A stretch of 64,000 nt of DNA from JBQTIY01 sp052387675 (lineage in GTDB: Bacteria > Planctomycetota > B15-G4): assembly GCA_052387675.1 (NCBI GenBank), contig JBQTIY010000011.1, positions 1-64,000 on the forward strand, in the 5' to 3' direction. The notes under the pieces are model-generated. The model saw only the letters and a list, made by a program, of their open reading frames with translations, was not told the origin of the DNA and did no database searches. Both the position numbers and the translations under genes were made by a program. Position 1 is the stretch's first letter. Each line of letters opens with the position of its first letter. Shown here piece by piece: positions 17,656 to 27,559 of the stretch.

Positions 17656-19145
17656 CCACCCTGCCCCTGCGCGAGCGAAGCTGCCGCGCGACGACGTTCG
17701 CACTGCGAGGCGCGCAGGCCGTGCCGGTGGAGATCGAGCTGCAGTACACCGGCGGCTTGATGCAGCGCATCATCATGACCGGGCTGCCCGGTGGAGCGCT
17801 GCGCGAGGCGCGCGACCGCATTCGCGGCTGCCTCGAGCGCTGCGGCCTGCCCGTCCCGCGCCGCTCCGTCCTGGCCAACTTCGCGCCGGCCGATCTGCCC
17901 AAGGACGGCAATGGTTTCGATCTGCCGCTGGCCGTCGGCATGCTGGCCCTGGGTGAAGTCGTTCCGCCCGAGGCGCTGGTCGGACGGGCGCTGCTGGGCG
18001 AACTAGCGCTCGACGGCCGCCTGCGGCCGGTGCGCGGAGCGCTGCTCTGCGCCTTGGCTGCGCACCGCGCAGGCCTGGCCGCCATCATGCTGCCGCGCGA
18101 GAACGCTGCCGAGGCGCAGCTCGTGGCGGGGCTGCGCGTGGAGGCGGTGTCCTCACTCACCGAGGCGCTCGCCGTGCTGGGCGGCGCCGCGCCGGCTCCC
18201 TTGCCGCCTGTGCCCGAAGCCCCGCGCCTGCAGCTCGACCTGAGCGATGTGCGCGGCCAGGCCTCGGCCCGCCGCGCGCTTGAGGTCGCCGCAGCCGGAC
18301 GCCACAACCTCCTGCTCTGCGGACCGCCCGGAACCGGGAAGACCATGCTCGCGCAGCGGCTGCCCGGTCTGCTGCCGCCGCTCGAGGAGGCCGCGGCGCT
18401 CGAGATCACGGCGCTGCATGGACTGACCGGCGGCCCACGCGGCATCTTGCGGCACCCACCTTTTCGAGCCCCACACCACACCATCTCGCGCGCGGGCCTC
18501 ATCGGCGGCGGCCGGCCGCTGGCGCCCGGTGAAGTTTCGCTGGCGCACGGCGGCGTGCTCTTCCTTGATGAGATGCCGGAGTTCAGTCGCTCCTTGCTCG
18601 AGGGCCTGCGCCAGCCGCTAGAGGATCGGGCGGTGCGCTTGGCGCGCGCTGCCGACACGGTGAGCTTTCCCGCCGATGTGCAACTCGTGGGCGCGATGAA
18701 TCCCTGCGCCTGCGGCTTCCTCGGCCATCCCAAGCGCGGCTGCCGCTGCACGGAGCATCAGCTCAACTCCTACCGCCAGCGACTCTCCGGCCCGCTGCTC
18801 GATCGCTTCGATCTGTTCATCGAGGTTCAGCCGGCTCCGGCGCCCGAGATCCTCTCCGGCGAACCGGGCGAGGCCAGCGCCGTGGTCGCGCGCCGCGTAG
18901 CGGCTGCGCGCAGTGCGCGCCGGGCGTCCATCGAGCCCAAGGACTTGCCGCCCACACTGCGGCAAAGGCTGGAGGCGCAGGTAAATGCCTTCAGTCTCTC
19001 CGGCCGCTCCGTGAGCCGGTTGCTGGCGGTCTCGCGCAGCATTGCCGCACTCGACAACCGCGCCGAGTTGCAACTCGCCGACCTCGACGAGGCGCTTTCC
19101 TTCCGGCTCGGGCTGCTCAGCTTCGGTGCGCCGAGCACAGCCTGA
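17652..19145 (+). CDS. YifB/ComM family Mg-chelatase-like AAA ATPase
   Basis: A 497-aa protein with an N-terminal Lon-S16-like ChlI domain (1-180), then an AAA+ Mg-chelatase core. The core has Walker A GPPGTGKT (224-231), Walker B VLFLDEMPEF and the MNPCACG motif, followed by a Cys-rich GCRC. A C-terminal winged region follows. ComM in Vibrio and Haemophilus is a branch-migration helicase that helps integrate transforming DNA. The overlap with a comEC-like gene makes a transformation role likely here too. The ATG at 17652 shares bases with the comEC TGA. The frame is open far upstream, but that part is antisense to nothing real and overlaps comEC. Confidence 0.92.
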   Translation: MTTLPLRERSCRATTFALRGAQAVPVEIELQYTGGLMQRIIMTGLPGGALREARDRIRGCLERCGLPVPRRSVLANFAPADLPKDGNGFDLPLAVGMLALGEVVPPEALVGRALLGELALDGRLRPVRGALLCALAAHRAGLAAIMLPRENAAEAQLVAGLRVEAVSSLTEALAVLGGAAPAPLPPVPEAPRLQLDLSDVRGQASARRALEVAAAGRHNLLLCGPPGTGKTMLAQRLPGLLPPLEEAAALEITALHGLTGGPRGILRHPPFRAPHHTISRAGLIGGGRPLAPGEVSLAHGGVLFLDEMPEFSRSLLEGLRQPLEDRAVRLARAADTVSFPADVQLVGAMNPCACGFLGHPKRGCRCTEHQLNSYRQRLSGPLLDRFDLFIEVQPAPAPEILSGEPGEASAVVARRVAAARSARRASIEPKDLPPTLRQRLEAQVNAFSLSGRSVSRLLAVSRSIAALDNRAELQLADLDEALSFRLGLLSFGAPSTA

Positions 19146-19147
19146 AC

Positions 19148-20752
19148 TCAGGCCACGTCGAGCAGCCGGTGCTCCGGATTCTGGCGCATGGCGTACTGCT
19201 TATCCCACTCGCTCAGGAAGAGCACGAGCGTGCGGCCGCGGTCATCGAGGACGAGCGTTGAGCGCGCAGGGGCCTGGAAGGCGGCGCGGTCGCCGTCGAG
19301 CCAGGCACTGCACTCGTAGGGCAGGTGCTCGAGCTGCGTCTCCACGCCGTACTCATCGCGCAGGCGGTACTGCAGCACCTCAAACTGCAGCTTGCCGACG
19401 GCGGCCACGAGCGGCGCGTGGGCATCGCCGGTTTCCGGCCGCAGCCGCTGCACCGTGCCCTCGGCGATGAGCTGCTCGATGCCCTTGTCGAAGCGCTTGC
19501 GATTGGAGAGATCCTTCGGCGAGATGCGCGCGAAGTGCTCAGGCTGAAAGGAGGGCAGCGCCTTGTGCTGAAAGCCGCCGCCCACCGAGAGCGTGTCGCC
19601 AATCTGAAAGGTGTCGCGGTTGATCAAACCCACGACATCGCCGGGATAGGCCACTTCGAGAATCTCGCGTGCCTGGGCCACCATGCTGTGCGGACGGGCG
19701 AGCCGCACGTCCTTGCCAAGCCGGTGATGACGCACGACAAGATCGGATTCGTAACGGCCCGAGCAAATGCGCATGAAGGCCAGGCAGTCGCGGTGACGGC
19801 GATCCATGTTGGCCTGGATCTTGAAGACGTAGGCGCTGAAGGGCGAGGTCACCGGATCCAGCAGGCGCTCGCTGCCGTCGGCCAGGTCCACCGGCCGCGG
19901 CCCGGGCGGCGGTGCGAGGTCCACGAAGGCGTCGAAGAAGGGCTCCACGCCGAAGTTGGTGAGCGCCGAACCAAAGAAGACCGGCGTCACTTCGCCGGCC
20001 AGGAAGGCCGGCAGTGAGAATTGATTCCCGGCGACGGTGAGCAGTTCGAGGTCGTGCTGCGCCTTGTCGAGCAGCGAGGCATCGACTTGGGCGGCGAGGC
20101 GCGGATCGTCGAGCGCGAAGCGCTCGATCTCGGCCTTGCGTGCGCCGGCCGCCGCCGTGCGGTGAAAGAGCAGCGCCTCGTTGCGCCCGCGATCCACCAC
20201 GCCGGCGAACTCGCGGCCGTTGCCCAGCGGCCAGTCCATCGCGCTGGCCTCGATGCCCAGCGCCTCCTCCAGCTCGGCCATGAGGTCGAGCGGCTCGCGC
20301 CCCGGCAAATCGAGTTTGTTGATGAAAGTCAGCACGGGAATGCGGCGCAGCCGGCACACGGCAAAGAGCTTGCGCGTCTGCGCCTCCACGCCCTTGGCCG
20401 CATCCAGCACCATGATGGCCGAGTCCGCGGCCGTGAGCGTGCGGTATGTGTCCTCGCTGAAGTCCTGGTGGCCCGGCGTATCGAGCACGTTGATGACCAT
20501 GCCCTTGTAGGAGAACTGCATCGCCGACGAAGTGATCGAGATGCCGCGCTCCTGCTCCATGCCCATCCAGTCGGAGGTGGCCAGCTTGCCCTTGCGGTTC
20601 TTGACCATGCCCGCCGTGCGAATTAGGCCGGAGTAGAGCAGCAGCTTTTCGGTGAGCGTGGTCTTGCCGGCGTCCGGGTGCGAAATGATCGCGAAGGTAC
20701 GGCGTCGCGCTGTCTCGCGGGCCAGCTCAGGAGCGATGGTGACAGCGGACAT
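19148..20752 (-). CDS. prfC: Peptide chain release factor 3 (RF3)
   Basis: A 534-aa translational GTPase that ejects RF1/RF2 from the ribosome after peptide release. G1 is SHPDAGKTT (24-32), the switch region holds ERGISITSSAMQF, G3 is DTPGHQDFSEDTYRTL and G4 is NKLD. The LLLYSGLIRTAGMVKNRKG stretch and the order EF-Tu-like domain 2 then the RF3-specific C-terminal domain fit PrfC, not EF-G. Length matches E. coli RF3 (529 aa). It converges on yifB with only two bases between the stops, so neither gene has room for a terminator of its own. Confidence 0.95.
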   Translation of the reverse strand: MSAVTIAPELARETARRRTFAIISHPDAGKTTLTEKLLLYSGLIRTAGMVKNRKGKLATSDWMGMEQERGISITSSAMQFSYKGMVINVLDTPGHQDFSEDTYRTLTAADSAIMVLDAAKGVEAQTRKLFAVCRLRRIPVLTFINKLDLPGREPLDLMAELEEALGIEASAMDWPLGNGREFAGVVDRGRNEALLFHRTAAAGARKAEIERFALDDPRLAAQVDASLLDKAQHDLELLTVAGNQFSLPAFLAGEVTPVFFGSALTNFGVEPFFDAFVDLAPPPGPRPVDLADGSERLLDPVTSPFSAYVFKIQANMDRRHRDCLAFMRICSGRYESDLVVRHHRLGKDVRLARPHSMVAQAREILEVAYPGDVVGLINRDTFQIGDTLSVGGGFQHKALPSFQPEHFARISPKDLSNRKRFDKGIEQLIAEGTVQRLRPETGDAHAPLVAAVGKLQFEVLQYRLRDEYGVETQLEHLPYECSAWLDGDRAAFQAPARSTLVLDDRGRTLVLFLSEWDKQYAMRQNPEHRLLDVA

Positions 20753-20789
20753 GCAGCGAAGACTCAGGGTGCGCGAACGGGGCCGCCGG

Positions 20790-23258
20790 TCAGTGCGAAA
20801 ACTCGTGCGGCGAGGCCCGGCCCGCCGCCCAGGCCGACCGAGCAGCAGCCAACAGCACGACGAGCGCCAGCCCGGCCACGATGGAGCCCGCGGCGAGCCC
20901 CGGCGGAGTGTAGGAAAAAACGAGTTCGTGCGGACCCGGATTCACGGCCACGCCCATGAGTGCGTGGTCCACGACAAGGAGTTCCACTTCCTCACCGTCG
21001 AGCCGGGCGGACCAGCCGGGGGCATAGGCCTCGGTCAGCACGGCGATTCCGGGGAAGGCTGCTTCGAAGCGCAAGGGCCGCCGCGTGGCCGCGTCGCCGA
21101 GGACTTCCAGCGCCTGCAGCGCGCCCTGCTCGGGCAGTGCGCTCAGCCCATGAGTCCGCTCGAGCAGCACGGTCCGGTGCACCGGGAAGTCGCTGCGCGC
21201 CAGCCGAGCGAGCCGCTCCGCCGGCTCCCGCACCACCACGGCGCCGCCGCAGAGAAAGGCACGCGGACCGGCACCGGGCCGGGCCAGCGCGCCAAGACCC
21301 TCTTCGGGCCGCTCAAAGAGCACCGGCCAGCCGGTGGCCGCTGCCAGACCTGGGTCTGCGTGCACCACGGTACTCACACCCAGCAAGTCGAGCAGCGGAT
21401 GCCGCAGACTCTCGACGCGTTGAAAGGGCCGGCCCACGCGCGGATCGACGGCATCGTAGAGCGGCCCCTCGATGAGGCCGAGCAGCTCCGCGACGCGCGT
21501 CGGCACCATCGGTGCGGTGCCCTGAATGGATTGCAGGCCCACGGTCGCGGCCGCAGAAGGCGGCAGCAAATTGTTGCCGACGCTTGCACCGCCGAAATGC
21601 GCGAAGCGTCCAGGTCGAGCGGCCAACTCCGCGAGTGCGGGCGTGGGCGGAAAGGGCTCGTGCTGGCGCGGCATTGGGTTGAAGGCCAGCGCGAGGCTCG
21701 CCAGATCGGCGAAGAGCAGGACCGCCGGGGCCCAACTCCAGCACGCACTCCAGCGGGCAGTCGGCGCAGCACGCGTCATCAAGCCGAGAGCCAGCAGTGT
21801 CGCGCCGAGGAAGAGGCCCTGACGCCAAGCTTGGTTCGTCAAGCTCGCGGAAAACTCCGCAGCCTGCGGATCGTCGAGGCGCGCGGCCAGCCAGGGCGCC
21901 AAGGCCAACGCCGAGAGCAACAGCGCGCCCAGGATCCAGGGCGGCCGCAGGCGCCGCTCAATGAGCGCCTGCAAACCCAGTGCGGCGGCGAGCGGCAGGC
22001 AGACAGCCACGAGCACAATGGCTCGCTTCATGCTCGCGGCACCCAGCACCGAGAGCCAGGGCGCCGCCGAGACGAGCAATGGCCACACCAGGCTGATGCC
22101 GAGCGCCAAGCCAGCCAGGAGCAGCAGCCAGCGGCCGCGCTGTCCGCGGAGGAAGAGCAGGCACCAGCACAGCAGCAGCGTCGCCGCGCCGACATAGAGC
22201 GCATTCTCAACGACGTTGTCCTGCAGCTCGGTGCTGAACCAGCGCCTCTGCGGCAGCCAGTCTTTCATCGTGGCGGCGGGCGGCGCCGCACCGGAGAAGT
22301 CCGAGGGCCGTCCGAAGATCTCGGGCAAGGCGAGCGCCAGCAGCGCACCGGGCGGCAAGCCCTGCCGTGCCGCGGCCTCACGAGCGGCGTCGCCGCTGCG
22401 CAGAGAGTCCGCGTAGGCCGCCTGCGAGACGGCCAACTGCGGCGCGGCGAGGGCGACGCCGATTCCCAGTGACAGCAGCAAAAGACTCAGTGCACGTGGC
22501 CGGCGCACTTCGCGAAGGCAGAGCGCGTAACCCAGCGCACCGGCCAGCAAGAGCAGGCCCACCTGCGGAAAACCGGAGAGCATGATGAGGCCGGCGCAGA
22601 GGCCGCCTTCCGCAAGGCCGCGCGCGAGCTTCCCGCGCCGTAGCCACTCCACCGCGGCGATGAGCCCTGGCCACCAGGCGGTCGTGTAGTGAATGTGCGG
22701 CAAGTGCCAGCGCGTGAACATCCAGGCCGAGAGCGAGAAGCCGGCCGCTCCCAGCGCGGCCGCCGCCGCGCCAGTGCCCAGCATTCGGCAGAGGCGATAG
22801 GCCAGCCAAGCGGCCAGGGCCGTGTGGAACCACAGCAGCCAGTCGAGCGCGCTCACGACATCGAGCCAGCGAGTCGGCCAAACCGCGGGCGAGGAACTGG
22901 GCGAGGGGAGATTGGCCTGCAGCGGGTAGCCCAAGAACTGCGCCGGATCCCACCAGGGTGGATCGCCCTGCTCGGCGAGCTGTCGCAGGCGGACCATGCC
23001 TGGCAGCACGAAGAAGTCGATGTCCGGCGTGACGAGATTCACCTCGGCGAGCGGGCCCTCGGCACTGCGCACCCAGGGACGCACGTCCACGCGCGGGTCG
23101 GAGAGTTCGAAGGAGAGCGTCGAACGGCCGCCGAAGAGCGCGGGAGCCAAGAGCAGGGCCGCGCCGAGCAGGCAGAGCAACAGGGCCAGCGCAGACTCGC
23201 GGCCGCGCAACGCGGGCGGACTCGCTGCGCCGCTCACCGCCCCGTGCTCCATTCCCAT
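20790..23258 (-). CDS. YfhO-family large membrane protein
   Basis: An 822-aa protein with a hydrophobic helix after a short cytosolic tail, a long extracytosolic loop and about 12 more helices to about residue 560. A soluble beta-rich C-terminal domain and a final helix (about 790-812) end it. The layout, the DPPWWDPAQFLGYPL segment after TM1 and the terminal GWSARLDGEEVELLVVDHALMGVAV stretch match the YfhO family. Members are polyprenyl-phosphate-sugar-dependent glycosyltransferase-like proteins (GT-C type) that decorate cell-envelope polymers. The start was set to ATG 23258; 23252 is equally possible. It diverges from another GT-C-like gene. Confidence 0.8.
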   Translation of the reverse strand: MGMEHGAVSGAASPPALRGRESALALLLCLLGAALLLAPALFGGRSTLSFELSDPRVDVRPWVRSAEGPLAEVNLVTPDIDFFVLPGMVRLRQLAEQGDPPWWDPAQFLGYPLQANLPSPSSSPAVWPTRWLDVVSALDWLLWFHTALAAWLAYRLCRMLGTGAAAAALGAAGFSLSAWMFTRWHLPHIHYTTAWWPGLIAAVEWLRRGKLARGLAEGGLCAGLIMLSGFPQVGLLLLAGALGYALCLREVRRPRALSLLLLSLGIGVALAAPQLAVSQAAYADSLRSGDAAREAAARQGLPPGALLALALPEIFGRPSDFSGAAPPAATMKDWLPQRRWFSTELQDNVVENALYVGAATLLLCWCLLFLRGQRGRWLLLLAGLALGISLVWPLLVSAAPWLSVLGAASMKRAIVLVAVCLPLAAALGLQALIERRLRPPWILGALLLSALALAPWLAARLDDPQAAEFSASLTNQAWRQGLFLGATLLALGLMTRAAPTARWSACWSWAPAVLLFADLASLALAFNPMPRQHEPFPPTPALAELAARPGRFAHFGGASVGNNLLPPSAAATVGLQSIQGTAPMVPTRVAELLGLIEGPLYDAVDPRVGRPFQRVESLRHPLLDLLGVSTVVHADPGLAAATGWPVLFERPEEGLGALARPGAGPRAFLCGGAVVVREPAERLARLARSDFPVHRTVLLERTHGLSALPEQGALQALEVLGDAATRRPLRFEAAFPGIAVLTEAYAPGWSARLDGEEVELLVVDHALMGVAVNPGPHELVFSYTPPGLAAGSIVAGLALVVLLAAARSAWAAGRASPHEFSH

Positions 23259-23352
23259 AACGGGCCCATGACGGGATCCTCGGCTGTCCTTGAGTCGCGG
23301 CGCGCCCAGCGCCGACGCAACACTGCCGGAGTCGCGGTCCGCTTGCGGTCGC

Positions 23353-25275
23353 ATGATACGCTCGCACTCCGTGCCTTCAACGCGGTCTCGAGGAGCTGTC
23401 GCGCCTTCCCCTGGAGAGGCGCCCGACGCTGCGGAGCCCCGCAGCGTGAGCGGCATGCTCAGAGAGGGCGGCCGTCCGCTCGTCGCCCTCTTGCTCTTGG
23501 CGCTGTTGCTCAAGCTCGTCGTGGCGCTCACGGCGGCCTCCAGCGATCCGGCCACGGCCTTTCCCGCCTCCGATGCGCGCTACTACCTTGATCGCGCGCT
23601 GGGCCTGAAGGGCCTGCTGAACGATCCGCTGGCCAGCGAGGCGCATCACCTGCCGCCGCTTTACCCACGGCTGCTGAGTTTGCTGCCCAGCCTGGACGCG
23701 GCCAGCCAGTTGTCGGCACGACTCGCGCAGGCCATCGCCGGCACCGTCACTCTCGTGCTCTGCTTTCTGCTCGCTCGCCGACGCCTCTCTCGCCAGGCGG
23801 CCCTGATCGCCGTGGCCTTGACCTTCGGCTACGCCCCGCTGACCTTCTACGAGACGCAACTGCTCGGCGACTCCTTGGCCACGCTGCTGCTTCTCGGGGC
23901 TGCCGTCGCGGCCGACGGCCTGGCGGCTGGCGTGAGTGCCGCGACAGCAACTCGCAAGCCTGGTGCAGCCGCGCTCAAGCACAGCGCAGCGACCTGGCCG
24001 CGTGCGGCGCTGCTCGGTGCCTGCTTGAGCTTGGCTGCCCTGCTGCGGCCGCAGGCGCTGCTGCTCCTGCCCGCCCTGGCTCTCTGGGTGGCCTGGCAAT
24101 GCCGGGCCTGCCGGCCCGCAGGGCTCGCGCTGGGCGCTTACCTGCTGGCAGCGCTCTTGCCGCTGCTGCCCTCCACGCTGCACAACGCTCGCGCAAGCGG
24201 CGACTTTTTGCCCGTCTCGGACAACGGCGGCGTGAACTTCTGGCTGGCCAACACCGGACCGCTCAGCGGCACCTTCATGACGGATCGGGCCGAGTTCGGC
24301 GACATCGCACGCCAGGCTGCCGTAGCGCGCGCCCTGGCCGAAGAGACCGAGCGGCAGCGCGCCGGCGCCGCTGCGCGAACACCACTGAGTGCCGGTGAGG
24401 TTTCGAGCTGGTTTGCGAGTGAGGCCTGGTCGGTCATTCGCGCGCAGCCCTTGCGCTTTGCCGAGCGTCTGCTGCTGCGCGCCCGGGCGCTGGGTGAATC
24501 CTACGAGGCCGATGTGGCCTGCTTCCCCACCGTGCAGATGCATCGCCTGCCGCCGCTGCTGCCGCTCGCCTTGCCCTTCGGGGTGCTCGCCGGACTGGCG
24601 CTCGGTGCGCGGCTGCTCGGTGCCCGGCTGCGGCCGGCGCCCACTGCGCCAGCCTGGGCGCTCGCGGGAATGATCGGCCTCACGGCGCTGCTCTTCTTTC
24701 ACTACAGCCGCTTTCGCCTGCCGCTCGTGCCCTGGCTGGCCATCCTGGCCGCCTCCTCCTGGGACCGCCTGCGCCTCGGCCAGGTTGGGCTGGGCCGCGG
24801 TCTGGTGGCGGCCACGGCGGTGCTGGGCGTGACGGCCATCTCGGTGTGGCCGGCCCCGCACCATGAGCCGCTGCGTGCGGCCGGCTTCGCCACGGCCGGC
24901 TGGGCCCGACTCGCCCTGCTCACGCCGGGCGATCGCCCGGGCGCCCAGGCGGCGCTGCAAGAAGGCCAAGCCGCCGTGGCCATCGAGGAACGCTCGCCGC
25001 GGGCGCAACTCCTCGTCGCGCGCGCGGCCTTCCTGCTGGACGACTTCGAGACCTGCGCCACGGCTCTCGACACACTGCTGCGCCTCTCACCCGACCAGCC
25101 TGCGGGGCTGCTCAGCCGCGCTTGGCTGCTGGCCCGCCGAGATCCGCGGAATCGCCACTATGACGAGGCCGCCGCGCGTGCGCTCGTCGCGCGGCTGCGC
25201 ACGGAAGCGGGCCACGACGCGCAAGTGCAGGCAGGGCTGCACGCGATCGAGGCCGCGTTGCTGCCGCCGCGCTGA
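23353..25275 (+). CDS. GT39/ArnT-like membrane glycosyltransferase with C-terminal TPR-like region
   Basis: About 640 aa. After a first helix (about 37-54), an acidic DARYYLDRALGLKG segment sits where GT-C enzymes have their catalytic loop. Ten or more helices follow, then a soluble C-terminal region (about 530-640) made of helical repeats resembling TPRs. The likely role is transfer of a sugar from a lipid-linked donor in the periplasm. ATG 23353 and ATG 23455 (just before TM1) are both plausible starts; the frame is open further to 23290. It diverges from yfhO-like, and both ends lie next to other envelope glycosylation candidates. Confidence 0.72.
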   Translation: MIRSHSVPSTRSRGAVAPSPGEAPDAAEPRSVSGMLREGGRPLVALLLLALLLKLVVALTAASSDPATAFPASDARYYLDRALGLKGLLNDPLASEAHHLPPLYPRLLSLLPSLDAASQLSARLAQAIAGTVTLVLCFLLARRRLSRQAALIAVALTFGYAPLTFYETQLLGDSLATLLLLGAAVAADGLAAGVSAATATRKPGAAALKHSAATWPRAALLGACLSLAALLRPQALLLLPALALWVAWQCRACRPAGLALGAYLLAALLPLLPSTLHNARASGDFLPVSDNGGVNFWLANTGPLSGTFMTDRAEFGDIARQAAVARALAEETERQRAGAAARTPLSAGEVSSWFASEAWSVIRAQPLRFAERLLLRARALGESYEADVACFPTVQMHRLPPLLPLALPFGVLAGLALGARLLGARLRPAPTAPAWALAGMIGLTALLFFHYSRFRLPLVPWLAILAASSWDRLRLGQVGLGRGLVAATAVLGVTAISVWPAPHHEPLRAAGFATAGWARLALLTPGDRPGAQAALQEGQAAVAIEERSPRAQLLVARAAFLLDDFETCATALDTLLRLSPDQPAGLLSRAWLLARRDPRNRHYDEAAARALVARLRTEAGHDAQVQAGLHAIEAALLPPR

Positions 25276-25305
25276 CGCGCTCAACCGCGCTCAACCGCGC
25301 TCAAC
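25276..25305 (+). repeat. Three tandem copies of a 10-bp repeat
   Basis: CGCGCTCAAC occurs three times back to back, starting right after the GT-C gene stop codon and within the 67-base gap to the convergent mutase gene. It looks like replication slippage; no hairpin with a T-run is seen. Confidence 0.8.
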
Positions 25306-25342
25306 ATCGCTCTTCGCTCGTCGCTCGTCGCGCCGCTTGCGC

Positions 25343-27520
25343 TCAGCCCGCGAGACGAAACTCGGCGCGAATCGAGCGCGCTGCGGTCGGCGTCAGACTG
25401 GCACCCCCCAGCCACTCGGCGACAGCCGCGGAGACCAGATCACGGGGATCCTTGCCGTAGGCCTTCAAAGCCTCGTCCACGAAGGGCCCCAGCGCCTCAC
25501 CCGCGGTGGCCCGCCGTGCCAACTCCGGCAGAAAAGTGCGCGCGAAGTGCAGTTTCTGATCGAGGCCTACCAGACCCGACACGGCCAGCGCGTACTCGGG
25601 CAGATCCACGCCCACGCGTGAGAGCATGAGCCGCTCGAAGGCACGCCCGAGCGCGGCGCTCTCGGCATCGCAGCGGGCCCGCTCCCGCGCAAGTTCGGCT
25701 GTGCTGAGGTCGGCCTTGGGGGTGGCACCCGGCACCTCGACGTAGATCTTGTTCTTAGGCTCCGTGCCACTCGGGCGAATGATCACCCGGCTGCCATCCT
25801 CTAGGCCGAAGACGAGCACGTTGCGGGCCGCAGCGTCCGTGCCCGACCGGATCTTGCCCAGCCAGCCCGACTCATTGGCCAAGTCCTCGAAAACGGTGAC
25901 GCGCCGGCCGAGCACCGTGGTCGGTGGATCCTGACGCAGGCTGGCCTGGATGGCCCGGATGCGCTCGAGTCCGGCCGAGCCGGACATCACGGTGTTCACG
26001 AGGCGGTTGCTCACGTAGCCGAAGCGGGCGTAGATCGCGTCCAGTTCCTGAAGCAGTGTGCGGCCCTGCGCCTTGAGCGTGGCGTTGAGTTCGGCCAGCG
26101 CCAGCGCGGCGCCGGCCGCATCCTTGTCGCGAATGGATGGCGTCAGCAGAAGACCGTGGCTCTCTTCGCAGCCCAGGATGAAACTTTCGGGCCGCGCGCT
26201 GAGCTCCTCCCAGCCGCCACTGCGCTCCAGCGCCGCGAGCACATCGGCCATGTACTTGAAGCCCACCAGCAGCCGGCGAAAGACCTGGCAGCCGTAGGAA
26301 CAGGCAATCGTGGAGACGAGCGTGGACGTGACTTCGGTCGTCAAGACGAAGGCATCCGGCGGCAGGCGGTTCAGCTCGCGGCGCCGTTGCAGCACGAAGC
26401 GCGTCACCAGAAAAAGAATCTCGTTGCCCGTCACGAAGCGCCAGCCGCCGTCGGGCCGGCGGATCTCGAGTCCGATGCGATCAGCGTCGGGATCCGTGGC
26501 CAGGATCATGTCGGCGTCGCAGACGTCCGCCACGAGCTCCGCCTCTTCGAAGGCGTTGGGCACTTCCGGATTCGGCGCCAGGAACTTCACATTCGGAAAG
26601 CCGCCGTCAAAGGCAGCCTGGCTGGGCACGTCGCGAACATCGAAGCCCTCTGCGCGCAACAGGCGCCCCACCGTGCTGGAGCCCGTGCCGTTGAGCGGCG
26701 TGAAGACGATGCGCCCGCCGCGGTGCTCGGGCGCCAGGGCAAGCCGCCGGTTGACGTTGAGGTAGTGGCGGTTCTCGTCAGCGCTCAGGAAGGCGATCCA
26801 GCCCTCCTCGCGGGCGCGCTCGAACTCCACACGCCGGATCGCGGCAATGCCCTCAACGCGGCGTGCCAGGATCTCGTCGTCAGGCGGCACGTCCTGCCCG
26901 CCCTGCCGGTTGTAGAACTTTCCGCCATTGTCGTCGGGATGGTTGTGTGATGCGGAGACGTTCAGACCGCCGTGCGCACCGATCCGCCGGATGGCCAGCG
27001 AGAGTTCCGGCGTGGACATGTAGGCTCCGGCGCGCGGGTCGAGCATGTGCACGCGCACGCCATTGCCGGCGTAGATCCCCGCCGCGTCCTGGGCGAAGTC
27101 CGCCGAACTGAGCCCCAAGATCGGACTCGGGCGGCTGCTGTCATAGACGCCGCGCACATCGCGATAGACGCGCACGTCCCAGGCCACGACGACCGAGACC
27201 TCTTCACCGGGATAGGTCTCGCGCAGGATCTCCGCGTGGCCCTGCACCGAAGTGCCGAGCGTCCAAGGATTGATGCGATTGGGACCAATGCCCACCGGAC
27301 CGCGGCGCCCGCCAGTGCCGAAGGGAATGGTCTGCCAGAAGGCATCGACCAGCAGCTCGAAGCGTCCTCGCTGCACGAGACTCTCGAGCTGCGGACGGTA
27401 GGAGGCAAAGCGCTCCTCGGTCAGCCAGGGCTCCAGGGCGGCGAGCGCCCGCTCCCGCAAGGCCGGATCGATGGTCAGACTGGCGAGGCCGGCACGCGCC
27501 CGAGTGAGCAGGTCAGTCAT
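25343..27520 (-). CDS. Phosphoglucomutase/phosphomannomutase family phosphohexomutase
   Basis: A 725-aa cytosolic enzyme of the alpha-D-phosphohexomutase superfamily. The phosphoserine loop is NVSASHNHPDDNGGK (187-201, Ser191 catalytic), the metal loop DPDADR (343-348), the sugar-binding loop CEESHG (451-456) and the phosphate loop RPSGTEP (582-588). All catalytic elements are present. It is longer than common members (450-580 aa), with an N-terminal extension of about 60 residues and a C-terminal one of about 120. It should interconvert hexose 1- and 6-phosphates, feeding the neighbouring sugar-transfer genes. Which hexose it prefers cannot be told. Confidence 0.88.
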   Translation of the reverse strand: MTDLLTRARAGLASLTIDPALRERALAALEPWLTEERFASYRPQLESLVQRGRFELLVDAFWQTIPFGTGGRRGPVGIGPNRINPWTLGTSVQGHAEILRETYPGEEVSVVVAWDVRVYRDVRGVYDSSRPSPILGLSSADFAQDAAGIYAGNGVRVHMLDPRAGAYMSTPELSLAIRRIGAHGGLNVSASHNHPDDNGGKFYNRQGGQDVPPDDEILARRVEGIAAIRRVEFERAREEGWIAFLSADENRHYLNVNRRLALAPEHRGGRIVFTPLNGTGSSTVGRLLRAEGFDVRDVPSQAAFDGGFPNVKFLAPNPEVPNAFEEAELVADVCDADMILATDPDADRIGLEIRRPDGGWRFVTGNEILFLVTRFVLQRRRELNRLPPDAFVLTTEVTSTLVSTIACSYGCQVFRRLLVGFKYMADVLAALERSGGWEELSARPESFILGCEESHGLLLTPSIRDKDAAGAALALAELNATLKAQGRTLLQELDAIYARFGYVSNRLVNTVMSGSAGLERIRAIQASLRQDPPTTVLGRRVTVFEDLANESGWLGKIRSGTDAAARNVLVFGLEDGSRVIIRPSGTEPKNKIYVEVPGATPKADLSTAELARERARCDAESAALGRAFERLMLSRVGVDLPEYALAVSGLVGLDQKLHFARTFLPELARRATAGEALGPFVDEALKAYGKDPRDLVSAAVAEWLGGASLTPTAARSIRAEFRLAG

Positions 27521-27559
27521 GGGGCTCGGTCCGGCCAGAGCGTGGGGTCAGGGGCATCC

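Noticed and set aside
25276..25342. Terminator or CRISPR-like array from the short repeats
   Set aside because: The repeat unit is 10 bases without spacers, and no T-run or stable hairpin follows.
26972..27559. Upstream extension of the GT-C-like gene
   Set aside because: It is antisense to the mutase gene and reads as low-complexity noise; the membrane protein begins after the mutase start.
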